Assembly: GCF_000380485.1 (NCBI RefSeq)
Contig: NZ_AQYG01000037.1
Coordinates: forward strand, 1-64,000
From: Jongsikchunia kroppenstedtii DSM 45133
Lineage (GTDB): Bacteria; Actinomycetota; Actinomycetes; Mycobacteriales; Mycobacteriaceae
DNA length: 64,000 nucleotides
Direction: 5' to 3'
In this document: in pieces, positions 9,321-17,137 of the stretch
Layout of the letters: each line of letters opens with the position of its first letter
Position numbering within the stretch: position 1 is the stretch's first letter
Translations under genes and position numbers: made by a program
Notes under the pieces: model-generated
Database searches by the model: none
Seen by the model: only the letters and a program-made list of their open reading frames with translations
What the model was told of the DNA's origin: nothing

Positions 9321-9353
9321 GTGAGCCAGTCGGGAGAAGGGGTGCATGGGTGA
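9321..9353 (+). CDS. Possible leaderless upstream ORF (10 codons) coupled to the FakA-like gene
   Basis: GTG at 9321-9323 is followed by nine sense codons (peptide MSQSGEGVHG) and TGA at 9351-9353. The stop overlaps the GTG start of the next gene as GTGA (9350-9353). The purine-rich GGGAGAAGGGG that should act as ribosome-binding site for the main gene lies inside this small ORF. Arrangement and -10 spacing suggest a translated leader, but nothing shows that the peptide is made. Confidence 0.35.
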   Translation: MSQSGEGVHG

Positions 9354-11080
9354 CCCAGAATACTGTTCCTTCGCCGCAGTCCGTGCCGCCGCAGCACCCG
9401 CAGGCGACGCGTGATTCCGGCAGCTCAGTGCCGGTCGACCCGCAGCTGCTGCGCGACTGGATCGCGACCTGCGTGGCCGGCCTCGATGAGGTTCGCGGCG
9501 AGATCAACGACCTCAACGTATTCCCGATCCCTGACTCGGATACCGGCAGCAACATGCTGCACACCATGACCGCCGCGCTGGAGGCGTTGCAGGCGCTCGA
9601 TGATGACGCGGACCTGCTGGCCGTGTCGCGGACGATCGCCGAGGGTGCCGTGGGCGGCGCTCGCGGGAATTCGGGCGTGATCCTGTCGCAGGTCATGGTG
9701 GGTCTGGCCGACGCGGCCGAGCTCGGCAGCGATGCGCAGTCCGCGCTCACCTTCAATGCACTCTGCGTCACGGGGCTGCGGATGGCGTCGCTGGGTGCCA
9801 AGCGGGCCGTGAGTGATCCGATGGAGGGGACGGTTCTCACGGTGCTGCGTGCCGGCGCCGCCACGGCGGCCGAGCATGCCGCCGATTCGCCCGCCGACCT
9901 GGCCCGGGCGGTCGCGGACAGCTGCGCCGAGGCGCTCGACGCCACGACCGAACAGCTGGACGTGCTGGCCCGCAGCGGCGTCGTCGACGCCGGCGGCCGC
10001 GGCCTGCTGGTGCTGATGGATTCGTTGGTCAAGGTCGTCACCGGGGTGTCGGCGCGGCGCCGGCGGTACACCGGCGCGCTGGCCGGCGGCGGCGACCCGA
10101 TCGGTCACGCGATCGGCGAACCCTGCGGTGACGGCGGATCGGACGAGACGGGATTCGAGGTCATGTACGTCCTCGATCAGACCGCCGCGGAGCAGATCGC
10201 CGAGCTCCGCGCCGCCCTCGACGCGATCGGCGAGGCGGTCGTCATCGTTGGCGACAGCTCCGACGCCGGCAGCGAACGGTTCTCGGTGCACGTGCACACC
10301 GATGCGCCCGGCGTGGCGGTCGAGGCGGGGCTGGAGCGCGGCCGGGTCTCCGATGTCCGCATCAGTTGCTTTCTGCTCGATGCCTTCCGGGCGTCCGGCG
10401 GAACCGAGGGTCGGCTGCCGACCCGCAAACGCGCCGTGGTCGCCGTGGTCAAGGGTGACGACGCCGCCGAGCTGTTCGCGGCGGAGGGAGCGACGGTGGT
10501 GCGTTGCGACGGCGGCCTGAGCGCCGACGTGCTCGCCGCGGCGATCATCGAACTCGACAGCGCCCATGTCGTCGTGATGGCCAACGGGGCGCTGCCTGCG
10601 CAGGAGCTGCTGAATGTGGCGGCATCGGCACGATCGCGGCACCGGTCCGTGGTGATGCTGCCGACCGCGTCGATGGCGCAGGCGTTGGCCGCCATGGCCG
10701 TTCACGACATTTCCCGCCCCGCCGACGACGACGCCTACGCGATGGCGGAGGCGGCCGCCGCCGCCAAGTATGGGTCGGTGACCGTCGCGTCCGAGCGGAT
10801 GCTGACGTTCGCCGGCATGTGCGAGCCCGGGGATCTGCTCGGCAAGATCGGCGACGACGTGCTGGTGATCGATCCCGATCGGGACGGTGCCGCGGCCGCG
10901 CTCGTCGATCTGCTGATGGCCACCGGCGGTGAGCTGATCACCGTGCTGGCGGGTTGCGACCTCACCGAGGAGGCGCTGGAGAAGCTCGAAGAGCATGTGC
11001 GCGTGCATCATCCGGGTGTAGAGCTGGTCTCGTACCGGTCCGGTCAGCCGGATGAGCTGATGCAGATCGGCGTCGAATAG
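9350..11080 (+). CDS. FakA-like DhaL domain protein (putative fatty acid kinase ATP-binding subunit)
   Basis: A 576-residue protein with an N-terminal DhaL (DAK2) ATP-binding domain. Signature motifs are LNVFPIPDSDTGSNM (magnesium-binding aspartates, about residues 52-66), GARGNSGVILSQ and DAGGRGLLVLMDSL. The C-terminal region (about 250-576) resembles the DegV-like part of YloV/FakA. In Firmicutes FakA phosphorylates fatty acids bound to a FakB/DegV protein; a DegV protein is encoded at 29853. In M. tuberculosis I recall this gene split into Rv2975c/Rv2974c; here it is intact. The long open frame upstream to 8588 is shadow, and GTG 9350 has a purine-rich site before it. Its TAG overlaps the recG GTG by one base. 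Confidence 0.85.
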   Translation: MTQNTVPSPQSVPPQHPQATRDSGSSVPVDPQLLRDWIATCVAGLDEVRGEINDLNVFPIPDSDTGSNMLHTMTAALEALQALDDDADLLAVSRTIAEGAVGGARGNSGVILSQVMVGLADAAELGSDAQSALTFNALCVTGLRMASLGAKRAVSDPMEGTVLTVLRAGAATAAEHAADSPADLARAVADSCAEALDATTEQLDVLARSGVVDAGGRGLLVLMDSLVKVVTGVSARRRRYTGALAGGGDPIGHAIGEPCGDGGSDETGFEVMYVLDQTAAEQIAELRAALDAIGEAVVIVGDSSDAGSERFSVHVHTDAPGVAVEAGLERGRVSDVRISCFLLDAFRASGGTEGRLPTRKRAVVAVVKGDDAAELFAAEGATVVRCDGGLSADVLAAAIIELDSAHVVVMANGALPAQELLNVAASARSRHRSVVMLPTASMAQALAAMAVHDISRPADDDAYAMAEAAAAAKYGSVTVASERMLTFAGMCEPGDLLGKIGDDVLVIDPDRDGAAAALVDLLMATGGELITVLAGCDLTEEALEKLEEHVRVHHPGVELVSYRSGQPDELMQIGVE

Positions 11081-13356
11081 TGGCGGTGCTGTCCGATCCG
11101 CTCGAATCGGTGCTGGGCGCCAAGGTTGCGGAATCGCTGGCCGAGGAGATCAAGGTATTCACGGTCGGTCACCTGGTGCACTATTTCCCGAGCCGCTATG
11201 TGCGCCAGGGATCGCTGTCGCCGGAGAAGCTGCCCGATACGGGCGAACGAGTGACCGTGGTGGCACGCATCGAACGCGCCGACGTGGTCAACATGCGCCA
11301 GCGTCGCGGGCAGATGCTGAAGATCGTCGCGAACGATGGTCACAACAAGTTCACCGTGACGTTCTTCAATCCGAAGTTCATCCGGAATCGACTCAAAGCC
11401 GGTGTGCGCGTGATGCTCTCCGGCGAGGTGTCCTACTTCCGCGATCAGCTCCAGCTGACCCATCCGGAGTGGATGGTGCTGCCGGACGACGGGCTGAGCA
11501 TCGAGACCGGTGTCGGTTCGGCCGAATTGACCAGCGTCGTGACTGCCCTACGCGATCGGCAGGATGGTGAAGGGGCGGACGCGCCCGAGGGCCGCTACGT
11601 CGGGGATTCGGCCGGCGGTCTCGATCTTGCCGACTTCGACCGCGCGCTCGTGCCGGTCTATCCCGCCACCCGCAAACTGCAGACCTGGGACATCTGGAGT
11701 CACATCCGGACGGTGCTCAAAATTCTTGAGCCGGTGGCGGATCCGCTACCGGAATCCGCCCGTGCCGAGCGGGGGTTCGTCGACGAGGACACGGCGCTGC
11801 GCACGGTGCATTTCCCGGAGACCGAGGACGAGGTGGCCGCGGCGAAGGAACGCCTGAAGTTCGATGAGGCGTTCGCCCTGCAGGTCGCGCTGGCCGAACG
11901 TCGCCTCGCCGACCGGGATCAACGTTCACCCTCGATCGTGCACGTGTCGGGCGGGCTGGAAGACAAGCTCTACGAGCGTCTTCCGTTCACCCTGACCGGC
12001 GGTCAGCAGATCGTCGTCAACGAGATCTACGAACAGCTGGCGTTGCCGCGGCCGATGAGCCGGTTGCTGCAGGGCGAGGTGGGCTCGGGCAAGACCCTGG
12101 TGTCGCTGCTGACGATGCTGCGCGCGGTCGACAACGGTTACCAGTGCGTGCTGCTCGCGCCGACGGAAGTTCTTGCGGCACAGCATTACCGGACCATCAC
12201 CACGCAGCTGGGTGGGCTGGCCAAGGCAGGGGAGCTGGAGGGCGAACCCGGCGCCACTCGGGTGGCACTGCTGACCGGCTCGATGAAGACCGCGGGCAAG
12301 CGCACCGCGCTGCTGGAGGTGGTATCGGGTGATGCCGGCATTGTCATCGGCACGCATGCGCTGCTCGAGGAGCATGTCGACTTCTTCAACCTCGGCTATG
12401 TAGTGGTGGACGAGCAGCACCGATTCGGCGTCGAGCAGCGCGACGTGCTCCGTGGCCGGGGCCGCGACGATGTCGTTCCGCATCTGCTGGTGATGACGGC
12501 GACGCCGATTCCGCGCACCGTCGCGATGACGGTCTACGGCGATCTGGAGACGTCGACGCTGCGGGAGCTGCCGCGCGGGCGCCAACCGATCACCACCACC
12601 GTCGTGCCGACCCGGCTCCCGTCGTGGGTGGAACGCGTCTGGCAGCGGGTCGACGAGGAGGTCGAGGCCGGGCGCCAGGCGTACGTGGTGTGCTCGCGCA
12701 TCGGCGACGATCCGGACGCAAAACCGAAGTCCAAGAAGAAGTCCGGGGACGGCAAGGAGGACAAGACGGTCGCGGTGGTCGACCTGTTCGCGCAGCTGTC
12801 GGCCGGGCCGCTCGGCAAGCGGCGGATCGCCATGCTGCACGGCCGGATGCCCGGAGACGAGAAGAACGCGATCATGGACGCGTTCACCGCCGGTGATATC
12901 GACATCCTGGTGTCGACGACGGTCATCGAGGTCGGCGTCGATGTGCCGAACGCGACCACGATGGTGATCGTCGATGCCGAACGCTTCGGCGTCAGTCAGC
13001 TGCATCAGCTGCGCGGCCGGGTCGGCCGTGGCGGGCTGCCGGGCCTGTGTCTGCTGATGACGGGCGCGCCGGAGGTGTCGCAGTCGATGGAGCGGCTCAA
13101 GGCCGTCGAGAAGTCGAATGACGGTTTCGAATTGGCCCGGGTCGACCTGGCGCAGCGGCGCGAGGGCGACGTGCTCGGCGCTGCGCAGTCGGGCGAGACG
13201 TCGTCGTTGCACTTCCTGTCGCTGCTGGAGGACGACGACATCATCGCCGACGCGCGGGAGCTGGCCGATGCGCTGTTGGCGACGAAGTCGGTGTCGCCGG
13301 AGCTGGTCGATCAGGTGCTGGGCTCTGATCGGGCCGGCTATCTCGACAAGTCCTGA
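11080..13356 (+). CDS. recG: ATP-dependent DNA helicase RecG
   Basis: A 758-residue branch-migration helicase that remodels stalled forks and recombination intermediates. An N-terminal wedge/OB domain precedes the helicase core: Walker A LQGEVGSGKTLVSL (about residue 330), DEQH box VVVDEQHRFG, motif III MTATPIPRT and motif VI HQLRGRVGRGG. The C-terminal GEVLGxxQSG-type motif is present as GDVLGAAQSG. An insertion rich in Lys/Gly/Asp (PKSKKKSGDGKEDK, about 548-562) sits in the second helicase domain. The GTG start overlaps the TAG of the FakA-like gene by one base, so the two are co-translated. Confidence 0.97.
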   Translation: MAVLSDPLESVLGAKVAESLAEEIKVFTVGHLVHYFPSRYVRQGSLSPEKLPDTGERVTVVARIERADVVNMRQRRGQMLKIVANDGHNKFTVTFFNPKFIRNRLKAGVRVMLSGEVSYFRDQLQLTHPEWMVLPDDGLSIETGVGSAELTSVVTALRDRQDGEGADAPEGRYVGDSAGGLDLADFDRALVPVYPATRKLQTWDIWSHIRTVLKILEPVADPLPESARAERGFVDEDTALRTVHFPETEDEVAAAKERLKFDEAFALQVALAERRLADRDQRSPSIVHVSGGLEDKLYERLPFTLTGGQQIVVNEIYEQLALPRPMSRLLQGEVGSGKTLVSLLTMLRAVDNGYQCVLLAPTEVLAAQHYRTITTQLGGLAKAGELEGEPGATRVALLTGSMKTAGKRTALLEVVSGDAGIVIGTHALLEEHVDFFNLGYVVVDEQHRFGVEQRDVLRGRGRDDVVPHLLVMTATPIPRTVAMTVYGDLETSTLRELPRGRQPITTTVVPTRLPSWVERVWQRVDEEVEAGRQAYVVCSRIGDDPDAKPKSKKKSGDGKEDKTVAVVDLFAQLSAGPLGKRRIAMLHGRMPGDEKNAIMDAFTAGDIDILVSTTVIEVGVDVPNATTMVIVDAERFGVSQLHQLRGRVGRGGLPGLCLLMTGAPEVSQSMERLKAVEKSNDGFELARVDLAQRREGDVLGAAQSGETSSLHFLSLLEDDDIIADARELADALLATKSVSPELVDQVLGSDRAGYLDKS

Positions 13357-13399
13357 GGACGACGGAACGGTCCGACGCTGCTGGTACGTCTCATGATTC

Positions 13400-14095
13400 G
13401 TGAGGCGTATCGAGCTGTCCGGTCGGCAATGGGCGACCCTCGGTGCCGCGACGCTGGTCGCGGTCCTGGTTGCCGCCTCCAGCTGGCGCACACATCGCCC
13501 ACCGCCCACGTCGCCGGATGGGCTCGCGTGGATCGCCGAGCTGCGGCTGATCCCGCAGGTTCCGGATCGGGTGAAGCGAAAAGACTACGAGCGCACCATG
13601 TTCGGTGCAGCCTGGACCGACGAAGTCGATGCCATCGGTGGGCGCAACGGCTGCGATACCCGCAACGACATCCTGGATCGCGATCTCACCGACAAGACCT
13701 ATGCCGCCGTGCGGAGCTGTCCGAGGGCCGTCGCCACCGGCGATCTGCGCAGCCCCTACACGGGTGACTTCGTGTCGTTCCGTCGTGGCGCGCAGACCGG
13801 AGCCCAGGTGCAGATCGACCACATCGTGCCGCTGGCCTACGCCTGGGACATGGGTGCGGCGCTGTGGGATCGCGCCGAGCGCGAGCGATTCGCCAATGAT
13901 CCGGCGAATCTACTTGCTGTCGACGGTGATTCGAACCAGGACAAGGGCGACCAGGAGCCGGCCCGATGGATGCCGCCGAATCGGGGGATCGGGTGTCAAT
14001 ATGCCGTGCAGTTCGTCGTCGTAACCAAGACGTACGGGCTGTACCTGGATCGGCCGTCGGCGGTGGTCCTGGATCGAGCGTTGCGGAGATGCTGA
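13400..14095 (+). CDS. Secreted or membrane-anchored HNH endonuclease family protein (DUF1524-like)
   Basis: A 231-residue protein with an N-terminal hydrophobic segment (WATLGAATLVAVLVAASS, residues 11-28), predicted to export or anchor it, followed by an HNH-type domain. The core is VQIDHIVPLAYAWDMGA, then FANDPANLLAVDGDSNQDKGDQEPARWMP, which matches the His-Asn-His metal finger of the DUF1524/GmrSD C-terminal family. A gene of this kind follows recG in mycobacteria (Rv2972c, from memory). The physiological role is unknown; an extracytoplasmic nuclease is plausible. It converges on the siderophore-binding gene with only four bases between stops. Confidence 0.82.
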   Translation: MRRIELSGRQWATLGAATLVAVLVAASSWRTHRPPPTSPDGLAWIAELRLIPQVPDRVKRKDYERTMFGAAWTDEVDAIGGRNGCDTRNDILDRDLTDKTYAAVRSCPRAVATGDLRSPYTGDFVSFRRGAQTGAQVQIDHIVPLAYAWDMGAALWDRAERERFANDPANLLAVDGDSNQDKGDQEPARWMPPNRGIGCQYAVQFVVVTKTYGLYLDRPSAVVLDRALRRC

Positions 14096-14099
14096 GGGT

Positions 14100-15059
14100 T
14101 TAACGAACCGCGCCCAGCGTCGGGTCGAGCCGATCCAGCACGTAGTCGATGCCGCCTGGCGACGGCTGGTTCAACGCGGTGATGTCCTGCAGGGACAGGA
14201 ACGTGTATGCGTTGTTCCGGACGGCCGTGAGGTTCGTATATCCGGGGAGATGGCCCAGCCGTTCCTGCAGCGCGGGCGTCGTGGCGCTGATGACGAGAAG
14301 ATCGGCGTTCAGCATGGGGACCTGCTCGGCGCTGAGGGCGAATCGTGCCTGCCCCGCCTTCTTGCCCTCGGCCACCAGCCGCGGATCGATCTGAAATCCG
14401 AGCTGGCTGAACAGCTTTGCCGCGCCATCATTAGGGTCGGCGAGCACTTGAATCTGATCGGCGCCGAAGATCAAGGCGAACGCATACGTCTTGCCGACGA
14501 TATTCGGATGACTCTGCCGTAGCGCCGCGATCTTCGCGTTGGTGTCCTGGATGATCTCATTGGCGCGGCCCGGCTGATGGATGATCGTGCCGAACAGCCG
14601 CACCATGTCTTCCCACGGGTCGACCTGCTGCCCGCTGATCTTCCCGATCATCGGCGCGATGTTGGCCAGGGCCTGGGTCTGCTCCTGGCCGAATCCGGGC
14701 GCCAGAATCAGGTCCGGCCTGGCCTTGGCGACTTGGCCGACTGCGTCGCCGCCGACCTGGATCAGCGGGACGTCCTTCATCTTGCCGCCGTACCAGGGAT
14801 GGTCCTCTTTGGTCTGTTGCTTCAAGCCGTCGTAGTACGCGACGGGAGTGATGCCGAATTGCAGAGCGATGTCGGTCCACTGGTCACCCAACGTGACGAT
14901 GCGCTTGGGCGTGCCGTTGATGGTGACCGACGTGCCGTCCGGCAGATTGACTTGAACCGGGTCGCGTTTGTCGTCGGCTGCCTTGCTGCTGCAACCGGCG
15001 AGCCCGAGGGTCGCCGCGATGATAACGACCACCAGAATTGTCAGGCGCCGGGCGATCAT
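14100..15059 (-). CDS. Iron-siderophore ABC transporter substrate-binding lipoprotein
   Basis: A 319-residue protein with a lipoprotein signal (ILVVVIIAATLGLAGC, lipid-modified Cys near residue 23) and a periplasmic-binding fold of the FepB/FhuD class (TroA-like). Typical segments are RIVTLGDQWTDIALQFGITPVAYY, ARPDLILAPGF and the C-terminal LQERLGHLPGYTNLTAVRNNAYTFL. It should capture ferric siderophore outside the membrane. It is divergent from the two ABC half-transporters and shares a regulatory region with two iron boxes, so IdeR control is expected. No FecCD-type permease is adjacent, so its partner may be the IrtAB-like pair or a permease elsewhere. Confidence 0.88.
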   Translation of the reverse strand: MIARRLTILVVVIIAATLGLAGCSSKAADDKRDPVQVNLPDGTSVTINGTPKRIVTLGDQWTDIALQFGITPVAYYDGLKQQTKEDHPWYGGKMKDVPLIQVGGDAVGQVAKARPDLILAPGFGQEQTQALANIAPMIGKISGQQVDPWEDMVRLFGTIIHQPGRANEIIQDTNAKIAALRQSHPNIVGKTYAFALIFGADQIQVLADPNDGAAKLFSQLGFQIDPRLVAEGKKAGQARFALSAEQVPMLNADLLVISATTPALQERLGHLPGYTNLTAVRNNAYTFLSLQDITALNQPSPGGIDYVLDRLDPTLGAVR

Positions 15060-15170
15060 GCCGCCACCGAGTGTTTCACCTGTGCGACCCGATGGCTGAA
15101 GCCGGTGCGGCCGAAGCCAACACGGCCGGAATGGAAATCGAACCCTTGTCGCTCACCGATCGTCCTCAAG

Positions 15171-15189
15171 TTAGGTTTGCCAAACTTTA
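15171..15189. promoter_or_regulatory. Putative IdeR/DtxR iron box 1
   Basis: TTAGGTTTGCCAAACTTTA is an imperfect 19-bp palindrome close to the IdeR consensus, with the left half TTAGGTT exact. It lies in the divergent region between the siderophore-binding protein gene and the ABC transporter genes, nearer the former. Confidence 0.7.
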
Positions 15190-15215
15190 TGAATATGTGT
15201 TGGCTTTGTCAAAAG

Positions 15216-15234
15216 TAAACTAAGCCTTGCCTAA
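15216..15234. promoter_or_regulatory. Putative IdeR/DtxR iron box 2
   Basis: TAAACTAAGCCTTGCCTAA reads on the minus strand as TTAGGCAAGGCTTAGTTTA, a second IdeR-like 19-mer. It ends 15 bases before the -10 of the ABC transporter promoter, a position suited to iron-dependent repression. Confidence 0.7.
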
Positions 15235-15249
15235 CTTGTGATGGAAGCC

Positions 15250-15255
15250 TAGGGT
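15250..15255 (+). promoter_or_regulatory. Putative -10 element of the siderophore transporter operon
   Basis: TAGGGT lies 7 bases before the ATG at 15263, just downstream of iron box 2. Confidence 0.55.
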
Positions 15256-15262
15256 TCCGGCC

Positions 15263-17137
15263 ATGGTTCTTGTCGAATCGCCCAGCGCTGTCGTGGAACT
15301 GCCCGAGAGCACCGACCCGCCGACCGACCCGCGCGCCGAAGCGAAAGTCCAGCGAGCCGCGCTGGCCGAGATGCTCTCGCCGGTCCGCGACCGAATTCGC
15401 GTTGCGCAACTCGTCCAGCTGCTGGCGTCCGCTGCCACGGTCGTGCCGTTCATCGGGGTCGTCGAGCTCGGCCGTACTCTCCTGAAGTCGGGACCGCTGG
15501 ATACAGGTCGGGTCTGGGCCATCGTTTTGTTCGTCCTGGCCGGGCTGTTCGTGCGAGCGGTGGGATCCGCTGCCGCACTGTCCATCACGCACTTCGCGGA
15601 CATCGAGTTGCAGGCCGTTCTTCGCCGCCGGATCGTCGACAAGCTGGGGCGGCTGCCGCTGGGCTGGTTCACGCGGACATCGTCGGGTCAGGTGCGCAAG
15701 GCGACGCAGAACGATGTGGCCACGCTCCATTATCTGGTGGCCCATGCCAATGTGGAGACCACGGCTGCCGCCACTACTCCGGTATTCGCGTTGATCTACT
15801 GCTTCACGCTCGATTGGCGCCTCGGGCTGCTCGCCATCGCGACATTGCCGCTGTACGTTCTGGCCTACGCCTGGATGATCCGCGACATGACCGACCAGAT
15901 GGCGAAGATGAACGCCGGCATCGAACGGATCAGCTCCACGATCGTCGAGTTCGTCGCGGGGATCTCGGTCGTCAAGACGTTCGGTCAGACGGGCAAGGCG
16001 CATCGTCGATTCGCCGATGCCGCAGACTCTTTCAACGATGACTTCGCCGGGTACGTCGGTCCGTTGCTGCGGCTCGAGGCCGTTGCGGCGATGGTGCTGT
16101 CGGCGCCGCTGATCCTGCTGGTGAATCTTGCCGGAGGCTATTGGTTCATCGACAGCGGTTGGGTGGAGCCGATCGAGGTGCTGGGATCGGCCCTGATCGC
16201 GATGACGCTGCCCACGGCCATCATCACCGTGAGTATGTCGATGCACAGTCGGCAGGATGCCGGTGCGGCCGCGGGCCGGTTGTTGCAGCTGCTGGCGCAG
16301 GAAGAGCTGGCGGAGCCGGTCAAAGCAGCCGTACCCCAGAATAATTCGGTCGAGTTCGATGATGTCGAATTCAGCTATCGGTCTGAGACTGGCGACGCGG
16401 TCACGGCGGTCGACGGTGTGACGCTGACGCTGCCCCCCGGCAGCCTCACCGCGCTCGTCGGCCCGTCCGGCAGCGGCAAGTCCACGCTCGCGACGTTGGT
16501 GATGCGCTTCAATGACGTCGACTCCGGGGCGGTGCGCATCGGTGGGGTCGATGTGCGGAACATCGATCCGGCGGCGCTCTACCAGCGGGTCGGATTCGTC
16601 CTTCAGGACGTGTCGCTGCTCGGGATCAGCATCCGCGACAACATAGCCCTTGCGCGCCCGGACGCCGGCGAACGGGACATTCGGGCGGCGGCCGCCGCAG
16701 CCAACATCGACGGTCGAATCATGGCTCTGCCCAGGGGATATGACAGCGTTGTCGGCGAGCATGCGCAGCTCTCCGGTGGCGAGGCGCAGCGCGTGAGCAT
16801 CGCACGCGCGTTGCTCGCCGACGCCCCGATTCTCGTGCTCGACGAGGCCACCGCGTTCGCCGACCCGGAGTCGGAGGCGCAGATCCAGGAGGCGATCGGA
16901 CGACTGGTCGCCGGGCGGACGGTCCTGGTGATCGCGCATCGACTCGGCACCATCGTGCACGCGGACAACATCGCGGTGCTCGTCGACGGCCGCATCGCCG
17001 AACAGGGCAAGCACGACGATCTGGTCGCCGCCGACAGCGTGTACGCGTCGATGTGGCGAAGCTACCTGGCTGGCAGCGCGCACCTGGACGCCGAGCTCGC
17101 CCATCGCACATCTATCGACGGAGAGAGCCCCGAATGA
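15263..17137 (+). CDS. Siderophore ABC transporter half-subunit (IrtA-like, lacking the SIP domain)
   Basis: A 624-residue type IV half-transporter with about six transmembrane helices (residues 50-310) and a C-terminal ATPase: Walker A GPSGSGKST near 400, signature LSGGEAQRV near 502, Walker B LVLDEATA near 525 and H-loop IAHRL near 557. With the next gene it forms a heterodimer of the IrtAB/YbtPQ type, exporter-fold proteins that import ferric siderophores. Mycobacterial IrtA has an N-terminal FAD siderophore-reductase domain of about 270 residues; it is absent here, and residues 1-45 are only a Pro/Glu-rich leader. The stop overlaps the next ATG (ATGA, 17134-17137). Confidence 0.85.
   Translation: MVLVESPSAVVELPESTDPPTDPRAEAKVQRAALAEMLSPVRDRIRVAQLVQLLASAATVVPFIGVVELGRTLLKSGPLDTGRVWAIVLFVLAGLFVRAVGSAAALSITHFADIELQAVLRRRIVDKLGRLPLGWFTRTSSGQVRKATQNDVATLHYLVAHANVETTAAATTPVFALIYCFTLDWRLGLLAIATLPLYVLAYAWMIRDMTDQMAKMNAGIERISSTIVEFVAGISVVKTFGQTGKAHRRFADAADSFNDDFAGYVGPLLRLEAVAAMVLSAPLILLVNLAGGYWFIDSGWVEPIEVLGSALIAMTLPTAIITVSMSMHSRQDAGAAAGRLLQLLAQEELAEPVKAAVPQNNSVEFDDVEFSYRSETGDAVTAVDGVTLTLPPGSLTALVGPSGSGKSTLATLVMRFNDVDSGAVRIGGVDVRNIDPAALYQRVGFVLQDVSLLGISIRDNIALARPDAGERDIRAAAAAANIDGRIMALPRGYDSVVGEHAQLSGGEAQRVSIARALLADAPILVLDEATAFADPESEAQIQEAIGRLVAGRTVLVIAHRLGTIVHADNIAVLVDGRIAEQGKHDDLVAADSVYASMWRSYLAGSAHLDAELAHRTSIDGESPE

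Noticed and set aside
9425-11011. 528-residue minus-strand frame opposite the FakA-like gene, and similar ones at 11926-13509, 15209-17104, 32172-33752 and 35521-37098
   Set aside because: All are antisense mirrors of well-supported genes with composition expected from reading GC-rich third positions backwards.
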